NCBI GenBank assembly: GCA_030024065.1 | Contig: JASEIE010000008.1 | Span: 3,391 to 32,438, forward strand | Direction of reading: 5' to 3' | Length of the DNA stretch: 29,048 nt | Source of the DNA: Thermodesulfobacteriota bacterium | GTDB taxonomy: Bacteria > Desulfobacterota > BSN033 > UBA1163 | Shown: positions 1 to 7,568 of the stretch, piece by piece | How positions within the stretch are numbered: the first letter of the stretch is position 1 | How the letters are laid out: every line of letters begins with the position of its first letter | The notes under the pieces: generated by a model | Databases searched by the model: none | Seen by the model: the letters and a program-made list of their open reading frames with translations, nothing else | What the model was told of the DNA's origin: nothing | Translations under genes and position numbers: made by a program

Positions 1-2
1 AT

Positions 3-314
3 CTCACTTTGTGGGGATTGGACAACAAAGTTTCCGCAATATTGGATCTGGAGGTATCTCCTGATGTCTCTCGATTAAAAGAAATGCTTCAAAAAATCCT
101 GCCTGAAGAAAAGGATATAAAGATAGATGCCACCCATGATAATATCACCCTTTCGGGGACCGTCTCAAGCTCGTCCAAACGTGATCAGGTTCTGGGCCTG
201 GCCGAATCTTATTTTCCTAAGAAGGTTGTGAATCTATTGCAAGTTTCGGCTCCTGACGTTCAATTGATAAAAGGAGACAAGGTCAGTGAAGTCAAAGTCG
301 AAGGGAGGGAATAG
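3..314 (+). CDS. Truncated CpaC-like protein with one BON-type repeat, 5' end outside window
   Basis: The open frame runs off the left edge of the window; 103 residues are visible. It starts inside the pilus-secretin N-terminal domain (LTLWGLDNKVSAILDLEV), continues into one BON-type repeat (about residues 20-82), and ends in a short unique tail (VSAPDVQLIKGDKVSEV). The secretin channel domain is absent. Bases 1-55 are identical to 620-674 of the next gene apart from the very end, and the rest resembles its other BON repeats, so this is a partial duplicate of cpaC. Its stop lies 4 bases before the cpaC ATG, and its last codons carry the Shine-Dalgarno of cpaC, so the two are probably translationally coupled. 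It could be a functional periplasmic BON protein or a duplication remnant. The Met codon at 9 is internal to the fold and is unlikely to be the true start. Confidence 0.7.
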   Translation, partial: LTLWGLDNKVSAILDLEVSPDVSRLKEMLQKILPEEKDIKIDATHDNITLSGTVSSSSKRDQVLGLAESYFPKKVVNLLQVSAPDVQLIKGDKVSEVKVEGRE

Positions 315-318
315 ACCT

Positions 319-2181
319 ATGGGTAGGTGGATGCCGAGTCAAAAAGTCCCTGTTGTTTTCTTATCTCTGCTATCGAGTTTCTTCTTTCTGCTTTCTGCTT
401 TCTGCTTCATCCCTGATCAGTGCTGGGGAGAGGTTCCAGCCCGTATCACGCTTGAGACCACCTCGCCACAGAAACTGAGTCTCGTCATTGGGAAATCAGT
501 CATTATTCGAAGCACGGAGCCGGTCAAGCGTGTCTCATTGGGCGCCCCTGAAATCGCAGATGCATTGGTGTTAACAGCCTGGCAGATTTCTCTCATTGGA
601 AAAGCCCCTGGAGTGACCAATCTCACTTTGTGGGGATTGGACAACAAAGTTTCCGCAATATTGGATCTGGAGGTTTCGCCAGATATCTCCCGCCTCAAGG
701 AGATGATTGCGAAGATTCTGCCCGAAGAAAAGGATATCGGGGTCATGGCCACCCATGACAATATCACCCTTTCGGGGATCGTCTCAAGCTCATCCAAACG
801 GGATCAGGTTCTGGGCCTGGCCGAATCTTATTTTCCTAAGAAGGTTGTGAATCTATTGAAAATTGAGGTTTCTCCTGATGTCTCTCGATTAAAAGAAATG
901 CTTCAAAAAATCCTGCCCGAAGAAAAGGATATCAGGGTAACGGCTACTCTTGATCATATTACCCTTTCGGGAACTGTCTCAAATGAGTCCAACCTTTCTC
1001 ATATTCTTGCCATTGCTGAATCTTATTTCCCTAAAAAGGTAGTTAATTTATTGAAAGTTTCTCCTCAATTAGATCTGGAGGTTTCTCGTGGCGTTTCCCG
1101 GTTGAAAGAAACGCTTCATAAAATCCTCCCAGAAGAAAAAGATATCAAGGTAACCGCTACCCATGATCACATTACCCTTTCGGGGACTGTCTCGAGTATG
1201 TCCAACCTTTCCCAGGTGCTGGCTCTGGCTGAGTCGCATTTCCCCAAAAAGGTTATTAATTTATTGGAGGTTGCAGGGGTTCACCAGGTGATGCTTGAAG
1301 TCCGGGTTGCCGAGATGTCCCGAAGCCTTTTGAAAAGGCTGGGGTTCAATTTTGCATATCTTAGCAAAGATGCCTCTCACTTTGGACTCTCTCTTCTCGA
1401 AAATCTTACATCCATACCCAGTGCGGGATTTCCGGCAAACCCAATTGAGGTTACACAGTCGATCAATGCAATTCTCCGTTTCATGAGTAATGATACTACC
1501 TGGACTGTATTTATCGATGCTATGAAGGAAAACGGCCTGCTAAAAATTCTGGCTGAGCCTACCCTCATTACATTAAGCGGAAAGACCGGAAATTTTCTTG
1601 CTGGAGGAGAATTTCCTATTCCTGTGCCTGATCAAGATGGAAGGGTTACCATACAGTATAAACCTTTCGGGGTGGGACTGAATTTCACGCCTACAGTATT
1701 AAGCAACAGGAAAATAAATATGCACGTAGCTCCGGAGGTCTCGGAGCTCGACTTCTCAAGGGCGCTCACAATAGCTGGATTTGTGGTGCCATCTTTAACA
1801 ACAAGACGCGCCTCCACCACAATTGAACTTGGTGATGGACAGAGCTTTGCCATTGCAGGCTTATTAAAAGACGAAGTACGGGAAGTGATCTCAAAGTTTC
1901 CCCTCTTAGGTGATATTCCGGTTCTTGGCGCCATTTTTCGAAGCAGCTCTTTTCAGAAGAACGAGACCGAGCTGGTCATTATTGTTACCCCCCATTTGGT
2001 AAAACCTCTTGATATGGCAAAGCAGACCCTTCCGACCGACCAGTTTATCGAACCGGATGATTTCGAGTTCTACCTGCTCGGCAATATAGAGGGAAGGGAA
2101 AAAACCAGGAAACCAGGTGCCTCTAAAAAAGCGAAGGGACACGGGCTTGAAGGAAATTTCGGTCATATCGTACCGAAATAG
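319..2181 (+). CDS. cpaC: Tad pilus secretin CpaC/RcpA with three tandem BON-type repeats
   Basis: Outer-membrane secretin of the Tad/Flp pilus system. The ATG at 319 is chosen because GGAGGG lies 8-9 bases upstream and a clear signal peptide follows (hydrophobic VFLSLLSSFFFLLSAFCF); the GTG at 286 would overlap the previous gene. Domains in the 620-residue product: secretin N-terminal domain about 40-117; BON-type repeats 118-182, 183-253 and 254-317, each with RLKE, KILPEEKDI, ITLSG and FPKKVxNLL; then the type II/III secretin domain, with LAEPTLITLSGKTGNFLAGG, VGLNFTPTVLS, FAIAGLL and FPLLGDIPVLGAIF; and a tail with TDQFIEPDDFEFYLLG, as in Tad secretins. Family members normally have a single BON domain, so the triplication is unusual. 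It heads the visible Tad operon. Confidence 0.93.
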   Translation: MGRWMPSQKVPVVFLSLLSSFFFLLSAFCFIPDQCWGEVPARITLETTSPQKLSLVIGKSVIIRSTEPVKRVSLGAPEIADALVLTAWQISLIGKAPGVTNLTLWGLDNKVSAILDLEVSPDISRLKEMIAKILPEEKDIGVMATHDNITLSGIVSSSSKRDQVLGLAESYFPKKVVNLLKIEVSPDVSRLKEMLQKILPEEKDIRVTATLDHITLSGTVSNESNLSHILAIAESYFPKKVVNLLKVSPQLDLEVSRGVSRLKETLHKILPEEKDIKVTATHDHITLSGTVSSMSNLSQVLALAESHFPKKVINLLEVAGVHQVMLEVRVAEMSRSLLKRLGFNFAYLSKDASHFGLSLLENLTSIPSAGFPANPIEVTQSINAILRFMSNDTTWTVFIDAMKENGLLKILAEPTLITLSGKTGNFLAGGEFPIPVPDQDGRVTIQYKPFGVGLNFTPTVLSNRKINMHVAPEVSELDFSRALTIAGFVVPSLTTRRASTTIELGDGQSFAIAGLLKDEVREVISKFPLLGDIPVLGAIFRSSSFQKNETELVIIVTPHLVKPLDMAKQTLPTDQFIEPDDFEFYLLGNIEGREKTRKPGASKKAKGHGLEGNFGHIVPK

Positions 2182-2220
2182 TAATCAATGCAAAATGGTC
2201 AATTAGCAATGCAAAATTGA

Positions 2221-2375
2221 TGGTCTCATAAAAAGTCTGAAAAGGCGATTTTCTGTCATTCCTGCGCAAGCAGGAATCCAGTGTTTTCATGTAGTTAGAT
2301 TTCTCTGGATTCCCGTTCCCCGATCGTTGTCGAGGACAAGTTTCACGGGAATGACGACTTTTTTCGATCCCATCA
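2221..2375. repeat. Intergenic imperfect inverted repeat (GTCATTCCTGC type)
   Basis: TGTCATTCCTGCGCAAGCAGGAATCCAG at 2254-2281 is matched in inverted orientation by CTGGATTCCCG (2304-2314) and CGGGAATGAC (2346-2355). The first arm itself contains the hairpin ATTCCTGCgcaaGCAGGAAT. This class of palindromic intergenic repeat is familiar from deltaproteobacterial genomes. It has no coding potential and no T-tract to suggest a terminator. Confidence 0.65.
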
Positions 2376-2457
2376 AAATTAGCAATTCAATTATTGGAGA
2401 AATGGTTACGCTATGCGCTATGCTCTTTGCGCTATGCTGCTCCAGCAGGAGGGACAA

Positions 2458-2736
2458 ATGACAAGAAAATCTCATATCTTAATCGGATTGGTAGCTATCT
2501 TTTTAATTTCGGCAGGCTGTGCAAATATCCCCACAAGGCTCGAAATGGATTACGGCACTTCCTTCAAGCTTTCGAAGTTCAATCAGATATTGAACCCCGA
2601 AGCCGAGAAAAACCTCGAACCAGTTACGGGGTTTGACGGCGGAGCCGCCCAAAAAACAATAGAGAAATACGAGAAGGGTTTTGAAAAACCTGCGCCCCCA
2701 CCAGCTTTCACATTGAGTATAGGGGTAGGTAAATAG
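2458..2736 (+). CDS. Small Tad-locus lipoprotein
   Basis: A 92-residue protein with a lipoprotein signal peptide: positive MTRK start, hydrophobic ILIGLVAIFLIS, then a lipobox-like SAGC with the cysteine at about residue 21. The ATG at 2458 has AGGAGGG 5-6 bases upstream, so it is preferred over the upstream ATG at 2413, which lies in a repeat-like tract. The mature part holds DYGTSFKLSKFNQ, NPEAEKNLEPV and GFDGGAAQKTIEKYEKGF, a pattern I associate with small lipoproteins of Tad loci, followed by a proline-rich tail. Its position between the secretin gene and tadE suggests a pilotin-like or assembly role at the outer membrane. That role is inference; no catalytic motif is visible. Confidence 0.8.
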   Translation: MTRKSHILIGLVAIFLISAGCANIPTRLEMDYGTSFKLSKFNQILNPEAEKNLEPVTGFDGGAAQKTIEKYEKGFEKPAPPPAFTLSIGVGK

Positions 2737-2751
2737 GCGCTTAGATTTTTA

Positions 2752-2802
2752 CCCCCTCACCCTTCCCCTCTCCCCCCTTGGGAGAGGGTGGAAGTGAGGG
2801 GG
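2752..2802. repeat. C-rich/G-rich palindromic repeat between lipoprotein gene and tadE
   Basis: CCCCCTCA (2752-2759) pairs with TGAGGGGG (2795-2802), and inside it CCCTCTCCC pairs with GGGAGAGGG. This forms a long imperfect hairpin ending about 20 bases before the tadE start. A related but rearranged copy lies at 4578-4639. Confidence 0.7.
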
Positions 2803-2821
2803 ATAGAAGGGGTGATCCAAA

Positions 2822-3256
2822 GTGTTAATAAAATTTAAATCCAAGAGAGGAATCGCATTAGTCGAATTTGCCATTGTTTTGCCGTTACTGCTTTTAATTC
2901 TAATGGGAATTATCGAATTCAGCCTTGTGCTTTATGATAAAGCCATCCTTACCAATGCAAGTCGTGAAGGCGCAAGACGAGGAATTGTTTCTAAAAGTCC
3001 GAGGGTTACCGATGCCGAAATAAGGACGGTTGTTAAGAATTATTGCCAAAACTTTTTAATTACTTTTGGCAGCGATACACTCGAAGACGGAGATATCGTC
3101 ATATCTCCCCCAGAACCAAGAGACGGACTTCTCTTTGGCACTGATCTTACGGTTATCGTAAATTATAGGTATGATTTCCTGGTCCTTCCGAGTTTCATGA
3201 CAGCCCCTCTGGGACCCATCAACTTAGCGGCCCAGACACTCATGAAACTCGAATGA
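2822..3256 (+). CDS. tadE: TadE-like pseudopilin
   Basis: A 144-residue TadE-family protein. The N-terminus has the class III pilin-like pattern: short basic leader KSKRG, then IALVEFAIVLPLLLLILMGIIEF with the conserved glutamate, followed by a single hydrophobic segment and the family motif TNASREGARRG. The rest is a small periplasmic domain. The start is a GTG at 2822 with AGAAGGGG about 10 bases upstream. In known Tad systems TadE is processed by the prepilin peptidase TadV and acts as a minor pseudopilin needed for pilus assembly. The tadG-like gene follows 16 bases downstream, behind its own strong Shine-Dalgarno, as is usual for the tadE-tadG pair. Confidence 0.9.
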   Translation: MLIKFKSKRGIALVEFAIVLPLLLLILMGIIEFSLVLYDKAILTNASREGARRGIVSKSPRVTDAEIRTVVKNYCQNFLITFGSDTLEDGDIVISPPEPRDGLLFGTDLTVIVNYRYDFLVLPSFMTAPLGPINLAAQTLMKLE

Positions 3257-3272
3257 TTAAGGAGGGAGTAAG

Positions 3273-4553
3273 ATGAAAAATTTCGTTCAATTACTGAAGA
3301 GTTTGGTGAACCCCGTTATAAATTCCAGTAGGGCATTAAACCCCGCCCTCCGGGGTGGAACCCCCTACGGGGCGGAACCCGGAATTATTCTGAAATGTAA
3401 CCCCGCTGCAGAGTCGTTCGACCCAGAGGCTCTCGACGGGCAGCGGGACATTATTTCTAACGGGGTGAATCAGCACGGTACAATAGTTATTTTCATTGCC
3501 CTTGCGCTTGTAATGTTGCTTGGGTTTGCCGCCTTAGCCGTTGACATCGCCCATATAACCGTTACAAAAAACGAACTCCAGAATATCAGCGATGGCGCCT
3601 CACTTGCGGCCACAAGATATCTTGGGGAAATTTATAAAGACATGACCTATGAAGATCAGCAAACTTATAACGCAACAGGCGATGCTGATGACATCATAGC
3701 AATTGCCAAAGATGTAGGCTTAAAGAATCAAGCTGGAAAAAAGAATATTACGATTAATGACACCGATGTCATCATCGGGACCTGGAATCCACAAACAAAA
3801 CAGGTGGAGCCAAATCCTAAAACGGGACAATGGCTGGATCAACCTGATGCAGTCAGAGTAATTGCAAGGAGAAGCAGCGGTTCTGTTGAAGGTCCGATAA
3901 GCAACTTCTTTGCAAAAGTTCTTGGAAAAGATACAACCAATGTTGAAGCCGATGCCGTTGCCGCCTTGACAGGAGACCTCACTGCCGGTCCTGGAGGTCT
4001 CCAGGTTCCTGTGGGGATTTCAAAATATTGGTTTAATAAACCTCCTGAGGAATTCTGCAACCAGCCAATCAAGTTCTATCCTACCGGTACACTTGAGGGT
4101 TGTGCAGGCTGGCATGCTTTTACTGAGCCCAAGGTTAACGATAAAATAATGAGGGAAATAATAGCAGGTATGGAAGGCGGAACTTATTCAAGTCCAGAAA
4201 CTATTGCTTACATGACCGAGTTTAACTTCAGTGGAGGTACTTTAAGCGAACAAACTTTTCTGGCTTTTAAAGCACTTTTTGATACCATGAAAGTAAAGAA
4301 TGATGGAATATTAGATTCTGATGAAGTCTCAACGACATGGACAACCCGTGTGGCTGTTTACAACCAGGCTGATTGCTCCAACCCAAATAAAGAAATAACA
4401 ATTGTAGGGTTTGCTACAGCCACCATCCTCGCAGTGTTGGATGCCCCTGAAAAAACAATTTTGGCTCAAGTTAAATGCAATAATGTAGAGCCTGGGCGTG
4501 GAGGTGGTGGAAATTACGGGACTAAAGGAACCATTCCGAATTTAGTGGAATAA
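3273..4553 (+). CDS. TadG-like pilus-assembly protein carrying an inserted repeat-encoded segment
   Basis: A 426-residue protein of the TadG-like family. The ATG at 3273 follows AAGGAGGG at ideal spacing. After a short basic start (MKNFVQLLKSLV), residues 13-65 are encoded by a repeat element (3311-3465 plus flank). The canonical family N-terminus then resumes: NQHGTIVIFIALALVMLLGFAALAVDIA, with one membrane segment and then NELQNISDGASLAATR, the hallmark of TadG-like proteins. The remainder is a periplasmic domain with no catalytic motif, and the C-terminus is glycine-rich (GRGGGGNYG). The extra 53 residues have no counterpart expected in the family and contain two cysteine/proline-rich stretches. 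A GTG at 3465 could in principle restart translation just after the element, but no good ribosome site precedes it. It is probably co-transcribed with tadE. Confidence 0.85.
   Translation: MKNFVQLLKSLVNPVINSSRALNPALRGGTPYGAEPGIILKCNPAAESFDPEALDGQRDIISNGVNQHGTIVIFIALALVMLLGFAALAVDIAHITVTKNELQNISDGASLAATRYLGEIYKDMTYEDQQTYNATGDADDIIAIAKDVGLKNQAGKKNITINDTDVIIGTWNPQTKQVEPNPKTGQWLDQPDAVRVIARRSSGSVEGPISNFFAKVLGKDTTNVEADAVAALTGDLTAGPGGLQVPVGISKYWFNKPPEEFCNQPIKFYPTGTLEGCAGWHAFTEPKVNDKIMREIIAGMEGGTYSSPETIAYMTEFNFSGGTLSEQTFLAFKALFDTMKVKNDGILDSDEVSTTWTTRVAVYNQADCSNPNKEITIVGFATATILAVLDAPEKTILAQVKCNNVEPGRGGGGNYGTKGTIPNLVE
3307..3469. mobile_element. Miniature inverted-repeat element, copy A, inside the tadG-like gene
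   Basis: The core at 3311-3465 (155 bp) starts with CCCCGTTATAAATT and ends with TTATTTCTAACGGGG, which are inverted repeats of each other. It is flanked on both sides by TGAA (3307-3310 and 3466-3469), consistent with a 4-bp target duplication. About 50 bp inside (from GGCATTAAACC to GGCGGAACCCGG) match copy C at 12493-12631 exactly. Core plus one flank is 159 bp, or 53 codons, and contains no stop in the gene's frame. No transposase is present, so mobilisation, if any, would be in trans. Confidence 0.8.
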
Positions 4554-4577
4554 TTTTAGATTCTTACGCCACCATAA

Positions 4578-4639
4578 CCCCCTCCCTTTCTTCATTGCCT
4601 GCCTGCCGGTAGGCTGGGGGAGAGGGGAAGGGTGAGGGG
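4578..4639. repeat. C-rich/G-rich palindromic repeat before cpaE
   Basis: CCCCCTCCCTTTC on the left faces GGGGGAGAGGGGAAGGGTGAGGGG on the right. The loop contains the small palindrome CCTGCCGGTAGG (about 4602-4613). It resembles the repeat at 2752-2802 but has a different loop, as if one palindromic element were nested in another. Confidence 0.6.
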
Positions 4640-4669
4640 AAAATTCTAATATCTTTGGTTAGAGGTTTT

Positions 4670-5830
4670 ATGCCTGAAAGTGCCATTTCGGTTAGATTGG
4701 ATATAAAAAATCAGAAAGTAAGGGAAGATTTGAATGGGATTATCTCCGCAATAGAAGGATTTTCCCTTCAAAAATCTGACGCCTCTCTGTCCTGTGACCT
4801 GTTGATCCTTGAGATAGGAGATGGGGATCTTACAAAGGAGTTTCAAGTTATTCATTCCATTCAGACCTCAGGGAATGTCAGGGAGATCTTTCTGACTTCC
4901 TCCCGCCTCGAACCAGAGCTTCTGATTCAGGCTCTGAGGGCAGGCGCCAAGGAGTTCTTTCCGCAACCAATTAAAAAGGAAGAAGTGATGGAAGCCCTCT
5001 TAAAATTTAAAGCGCAGGGAGAGAGTTTAAAATTAAGCAGTGTGAAGAAAAAAAGGGGGAAAATTATCAATATCATTGGCAGCAAGGGAGGAGTGGGGAC
5101 AACCACGATTGCTGTCAATCTGGCAACCAGCCTGATTGAAACGAAAGGTTCGCCATCAGTGGCATTGATTGACATGAACCTCCTGTTTGGAGAAATACCG
5201 ATTTTTTTAAATGTAGAATCTGCTTTCAACTGGGGAGAGATTGCCAGGAACATTTCAAGGCTTGATTCAACCTATTTAATGAGCATCCTGTCCAAACATC
5301 ACTCAGGAGTTTATGTCCTCCCCTCTCCGACCGGACTGGACGGGGTTAATGTTGCAACCCCGGAGATTATTGGAAGGCTTCTCAGTTTAATGCGGAATGT
5401 ATTCGATTTCATCGTGATCGATGGGGGTCAATCCCTCGACGATATTTCTCTTAAAATTCTTGAGATGTCGGATACCGTCCTTCTGGTGGCCATATTGAGC
5501 CTTCCCTGTTTGAGCAATCTTAAGAGGCTACTCTGGACATTTCAGAGACTGGGTTACCCTGAGAAAGAAAAAATTAAAATCATCATCAGCCGCTATCATA
5601 AAAAATCTCTGATCTCCTTGAAGGATGCCGAAGAAAGCATCAAGCAAAAGATTTCCTGGCTCGTTCCCAATGACTACCTCACCACGATGTCTGCCATCAA
5701 TCAGGGGAAGATACTTTCGTCGGTAGCAAATGGCGTTGAGATAACGAAAAATCTAAGAGAGCTGGCCTTAACTTTTCTGGAAAAGGGTGAGAAAGGGAAA
5801 AATCGTTTGCTATTTGAAACTTTTAGGTAA
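4670..5830 (+). CDS. cpaE: Tad localisation ATPase CpaE/TadZ (MinD/ParA family)
   Basis: A 386-residue protein with the CpaE/TadZ layout. The N-terminal atypical receiver-like domain spans about residues 1-115 (CDLLILEIGDG, IFLTSS, ALRAGAKEFFPQPI). A MinD/ParA-type ATPase domain follows, with the deviant Walker A KGGVGTTT (lysine about 139), NLATSL, VALIDMNLLFGEI and FIVIDGGQSLDD. The family places the Tad secretion complex at specific sites in the cell and interacts with the TadA ATPase. I chose the ATG at 4670, preceded by AGAGG; a TTG at 4655 is in frame but less likely. The gene lies in the expected position before cpaF. The ATPase domain lacks the signature lysine-first P-loop variants seen in some inactive TadZ proteins only in part, so activity is not settled here. 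Confidence 0.88.
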   Translation: MPESAISVRLDIKNQKVREDLNGIISAIEGFSLQKSDASLSCDLLILEIGDGDLTKEFQVIHSIQTSGNVREIFLTSSRLEPELLIQALRAGAKEFFPQPIKKEEVMEALLKFKAQGESLKLSSVKKKRGKIINIIGSKGGVGTTTIAVNLATSLIETKGSPSVALIDMNLLFGEIPIFLNVESAFNWGEIARNISRLDSTYLMSILSKHHSGVYVLPSPTGLDGVNVATPEIIGRLLSLMRNVFDFIVIDGGQSLDDISLKILEMSDTVLLVAILSLPCLSNLKRLLWTFQRLGYPEKEKIKIIISRYHKKSLISLKDAEESIKQKISWLVPNDYLTTMSAINQGKILSSVANGVEITKNLRELALTFLEKGEKGKNRLLFETFR

Positions 5831-5889
5831 ATTGAGCGATTTATTTGGCCAAAATCTCTCTATCGGCCTACTTTAGAATCTCTCCCAAT

Positions 5890-5965
5890 GGCAGGTCAGG
5901 AGACCTGCCACTACCCTGTTGGGTTAAATCAAACAGAGGGTAGTTTCGGGTCTCCTGACCCGAAA
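5890..5965. repeat. Pair of inverted REP-like hairpins upstream of cpaF
   Basis: Two perfect hairpins sit in opposite orientation: GGCAGGTC-AGGA-GACCTGCC (5890-5909) and TTTCGGGTC-TCCT-GACCCGAAA (5944-5965). Read on the minus strand, the second shares the core GGGTCAGGAGACCC and the following ACTACCCT with the first. The outer stem bases differ between the copies but stay paired. There is no T-tract. The arrangement looks like a REP pair; it lies about 70 bases before the cpaF start. Confidence 0.75.
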
Positions 5966-6035
5966 TTCCTTGCATTGTCGAGAAAATCGCTTAATTTAGA
6001 TTTTATATAAAAGTTCTTGAAAGGAAAATATCGTA

Positions 6036-7412
6036 ATGGCTGACGCGAATATTCGAAAGAATAATGCAAACACCCTAAAAATTAGAGAGATGGGACCTGC
6101 TGGAGCAAAACTGCAGAGGTTTTTAATTACGAAAGAATATTATGATTTGAAAACCAGAATTCACGACCGCCTTTTAGACCTGATCGACCTCTCACTGATC
6201 GATTCTCTCGACGAGCCTGTTCTCAGGCAGGAAATAAGAAAGCTGGTGGAAAGGATACTCCTCGAAAATAACAACCCCGTTCCCTTAAACTATAATGAAA
6301 GGGAGATATTATTGGGGGAGATTCAGGATGAAGTATTAGGATTGGGTCCCATAGAGCCTTTTATGAAGGACCCCACGGTCTCGGACATCCTGGTCAACAC
6401 CCATAAACAGATTTATGTGGAAAGGTTCGGTAAGCTTGAAATCACCGGGGCACAATTTAAGGATGATAACCACTTGAGAAGGATTATCGATAAAATCGTT
6501 TCGGCTGTGGGTCGGAGGATTGACGAATCCTCCCCCATGGTCGATGCCAGGCTTCAGGATGGCTCACGGGTCAATGCCATCATCCCTCCTCTCGCCATTG
6601 ATGGCCCCATTCTCTCTATTCGCCGATTTGCTGTAGAGCCCTTAGAATTGGATGATCTGCTTACTCTAAAAACATTAACCCCTGAGATTGGAGAGCTTAT
6701 TAAGGGGATTGTGAAGGCGAGGCTCAATACCCTGATCTCCGGAGGAACTGGAACCGGGAAAACCACGCTCCTGAATGTTCTTTCACGGTTTATCCCCTCG
6801 AGTGAGAGGGTAGTTACCATTGAAGATTCGGCGGAGCTTCAACTGAAGCAGCAGCATGTAGTCCGTTTAGAAACAAGGCCTCCGAATATCGAAGGCAGAG
6901 GGGAGGTAACCCAGAGGGACCTGGTAAGGAATAGTCTCAGGATGAGGCCGGACCGAATCATCGTGGGGGAGGTGAGGGGTGGAGAGGTTCTCGACATGTT
7001 CCAGGCGATGAATACCGGCCATGATGGGTCTCTCTCGACCATCCATTCGAACTCCCCACGCGATGCCTTGATGAGGTTGGAGACCCTCGTGGCTTTAACC
7101 GGATTAAATATTCCGAGCACTTTCATCAGAAAATATATCAGCTCCGCATTGAATATCATCATTCATCTGTCCCGCCTGGTTGATGGTAGCAGAAAGATCG
7201 TTTCCTTTCAGGAGATTACCGGAATGGAAGGGGACACCATCACCATGCAGGAAATATTCTCCTTTGAACAGACAGGTATTGATCGGGAAGGTCTGGTGAA
7301 GGGAAGGTTCACTGCCAGAGGGATCAGGCCAAGATTCGTAGAGAAGTTTAAAGCGCTCAACATACCCATTAATCACGATCTCTTTGATACCGGAAAGGTT
7401 TATGAGGTTTGA
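6036..7412 (+). CDS. cpaF: Tad secretion ATPase CpaF/TadA
   Basis: A 458-residue secretion ATPase of the VirB11/TadA family that powers Tad pilus assembly at the inner membrane. Visible motifs: an N-terminal helical domain with [10 protein letters not shown] and [10 protein letters not shown]; [21 protein letters not shown], the conserved ring-interface stretch; Walker [10 protein letters not shown] at residues 236-244; the acidic box TIEDSAEL; Walker B region [11 protein letters not shown]; and the histidine box [17 protein letters not shown]. Length and motif order match full-length family members. The ATG at 6036 has AAAGGA about 10 bases upstream. The tadB gene follows after a 156-base gap filled with repeats. 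Confidence 0.95.
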   Translation: MADANIRKNNANTLKIREMGPAGAKLQRFLITKEYYDLKTRIHDRLLDLIDLSLIDSLDEPVLRQEIRKLVERILLENNNPVPLNYNEREILLGEIQDEVLGLGPIEPFMKDPTVSDILVNTHKQIYVERFGKLEITGAQFKDDNHLRRIIDKIVSAVGRRIDESSPMVDARLQDGSRVNAIIPPLAIDGPILSIRRFAVEPLELDDLLTLKTLTPEIGELIKGIVKARLNTLISGGTGTGKTTLLNVLSRFIPSSERVVTIEDSAELQLKQQHVVRLETRPPNIEGRGEVTQRDLVRNSLRMRPDRIIVGEVRGGEVLDMFQAMNTGHDGSLSTIHSNSPRDALMRLETLVALTGLNIPSTFIRKYISSALNIIIHLSRLVDGSRKIVSFQEITGMEGDTITMQEIFSFEQTGIDREGLVKGRFTARGIRPRFVEKFKALNIPINHDLFDTGKVYEV

Positions 7413-7452
7413 CATAGGACAGAAAATATTAGGCGAATGGAACGAATGACAG

Positions 7453-7506
7453 CGAATGACACGAATAGGTTTTATTCGTGAAATTCGGTTTCATTCGAGT
7501 CATTCG
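7453..7506. repeat. Short inverted repeat (CGAATGAC type) between cpaF and tadB
   Basis: CGAATGACACGAAT (7453-7466) is an imperfect inverted match of ATTCGAGTCATTCG (7493-7506), with further ATTCG motifs in the loop. It sits directly beside element copy B, so two unrelated palindromic repeats occupy this gap. Confidence 0.6.
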
Positions 7507-7511
7507 TTATG

Positions 7512-7559
7512 TAAACCCCGTTAGAAATTCAGGCGGGGCATTATTTCTAACGGGGTAAA
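7512..7559. mobile_element. Miniature inverted-repeat element, copy B (short form) before tadB
   Basis: The 40-bp core at 7516-7555 has ends CCCCGTTAGAAATT and TTATTTCTAACGGGG flanked by TAAA on both sides (7512-7515 and 7556-7559). It contains a single GGGGCATTA where copies A and C have two. It therefore equals copy C with the segment between those direct repeats removed, or it is the basal element into which that segment was inserted. It ends 9 bases before the tadB ATG and abuts its ribosome-binding region. Confidence 0.75.
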
Positions 7560-7568
7560 AGGTAACCT

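Noticed and set aside
2394..2636. Alternative frame over the small lipoprotein gene
   Set aside because: The 2458-2736 frame has a ribosome site, lipobox and Tad-like motifs; the alternative does not.
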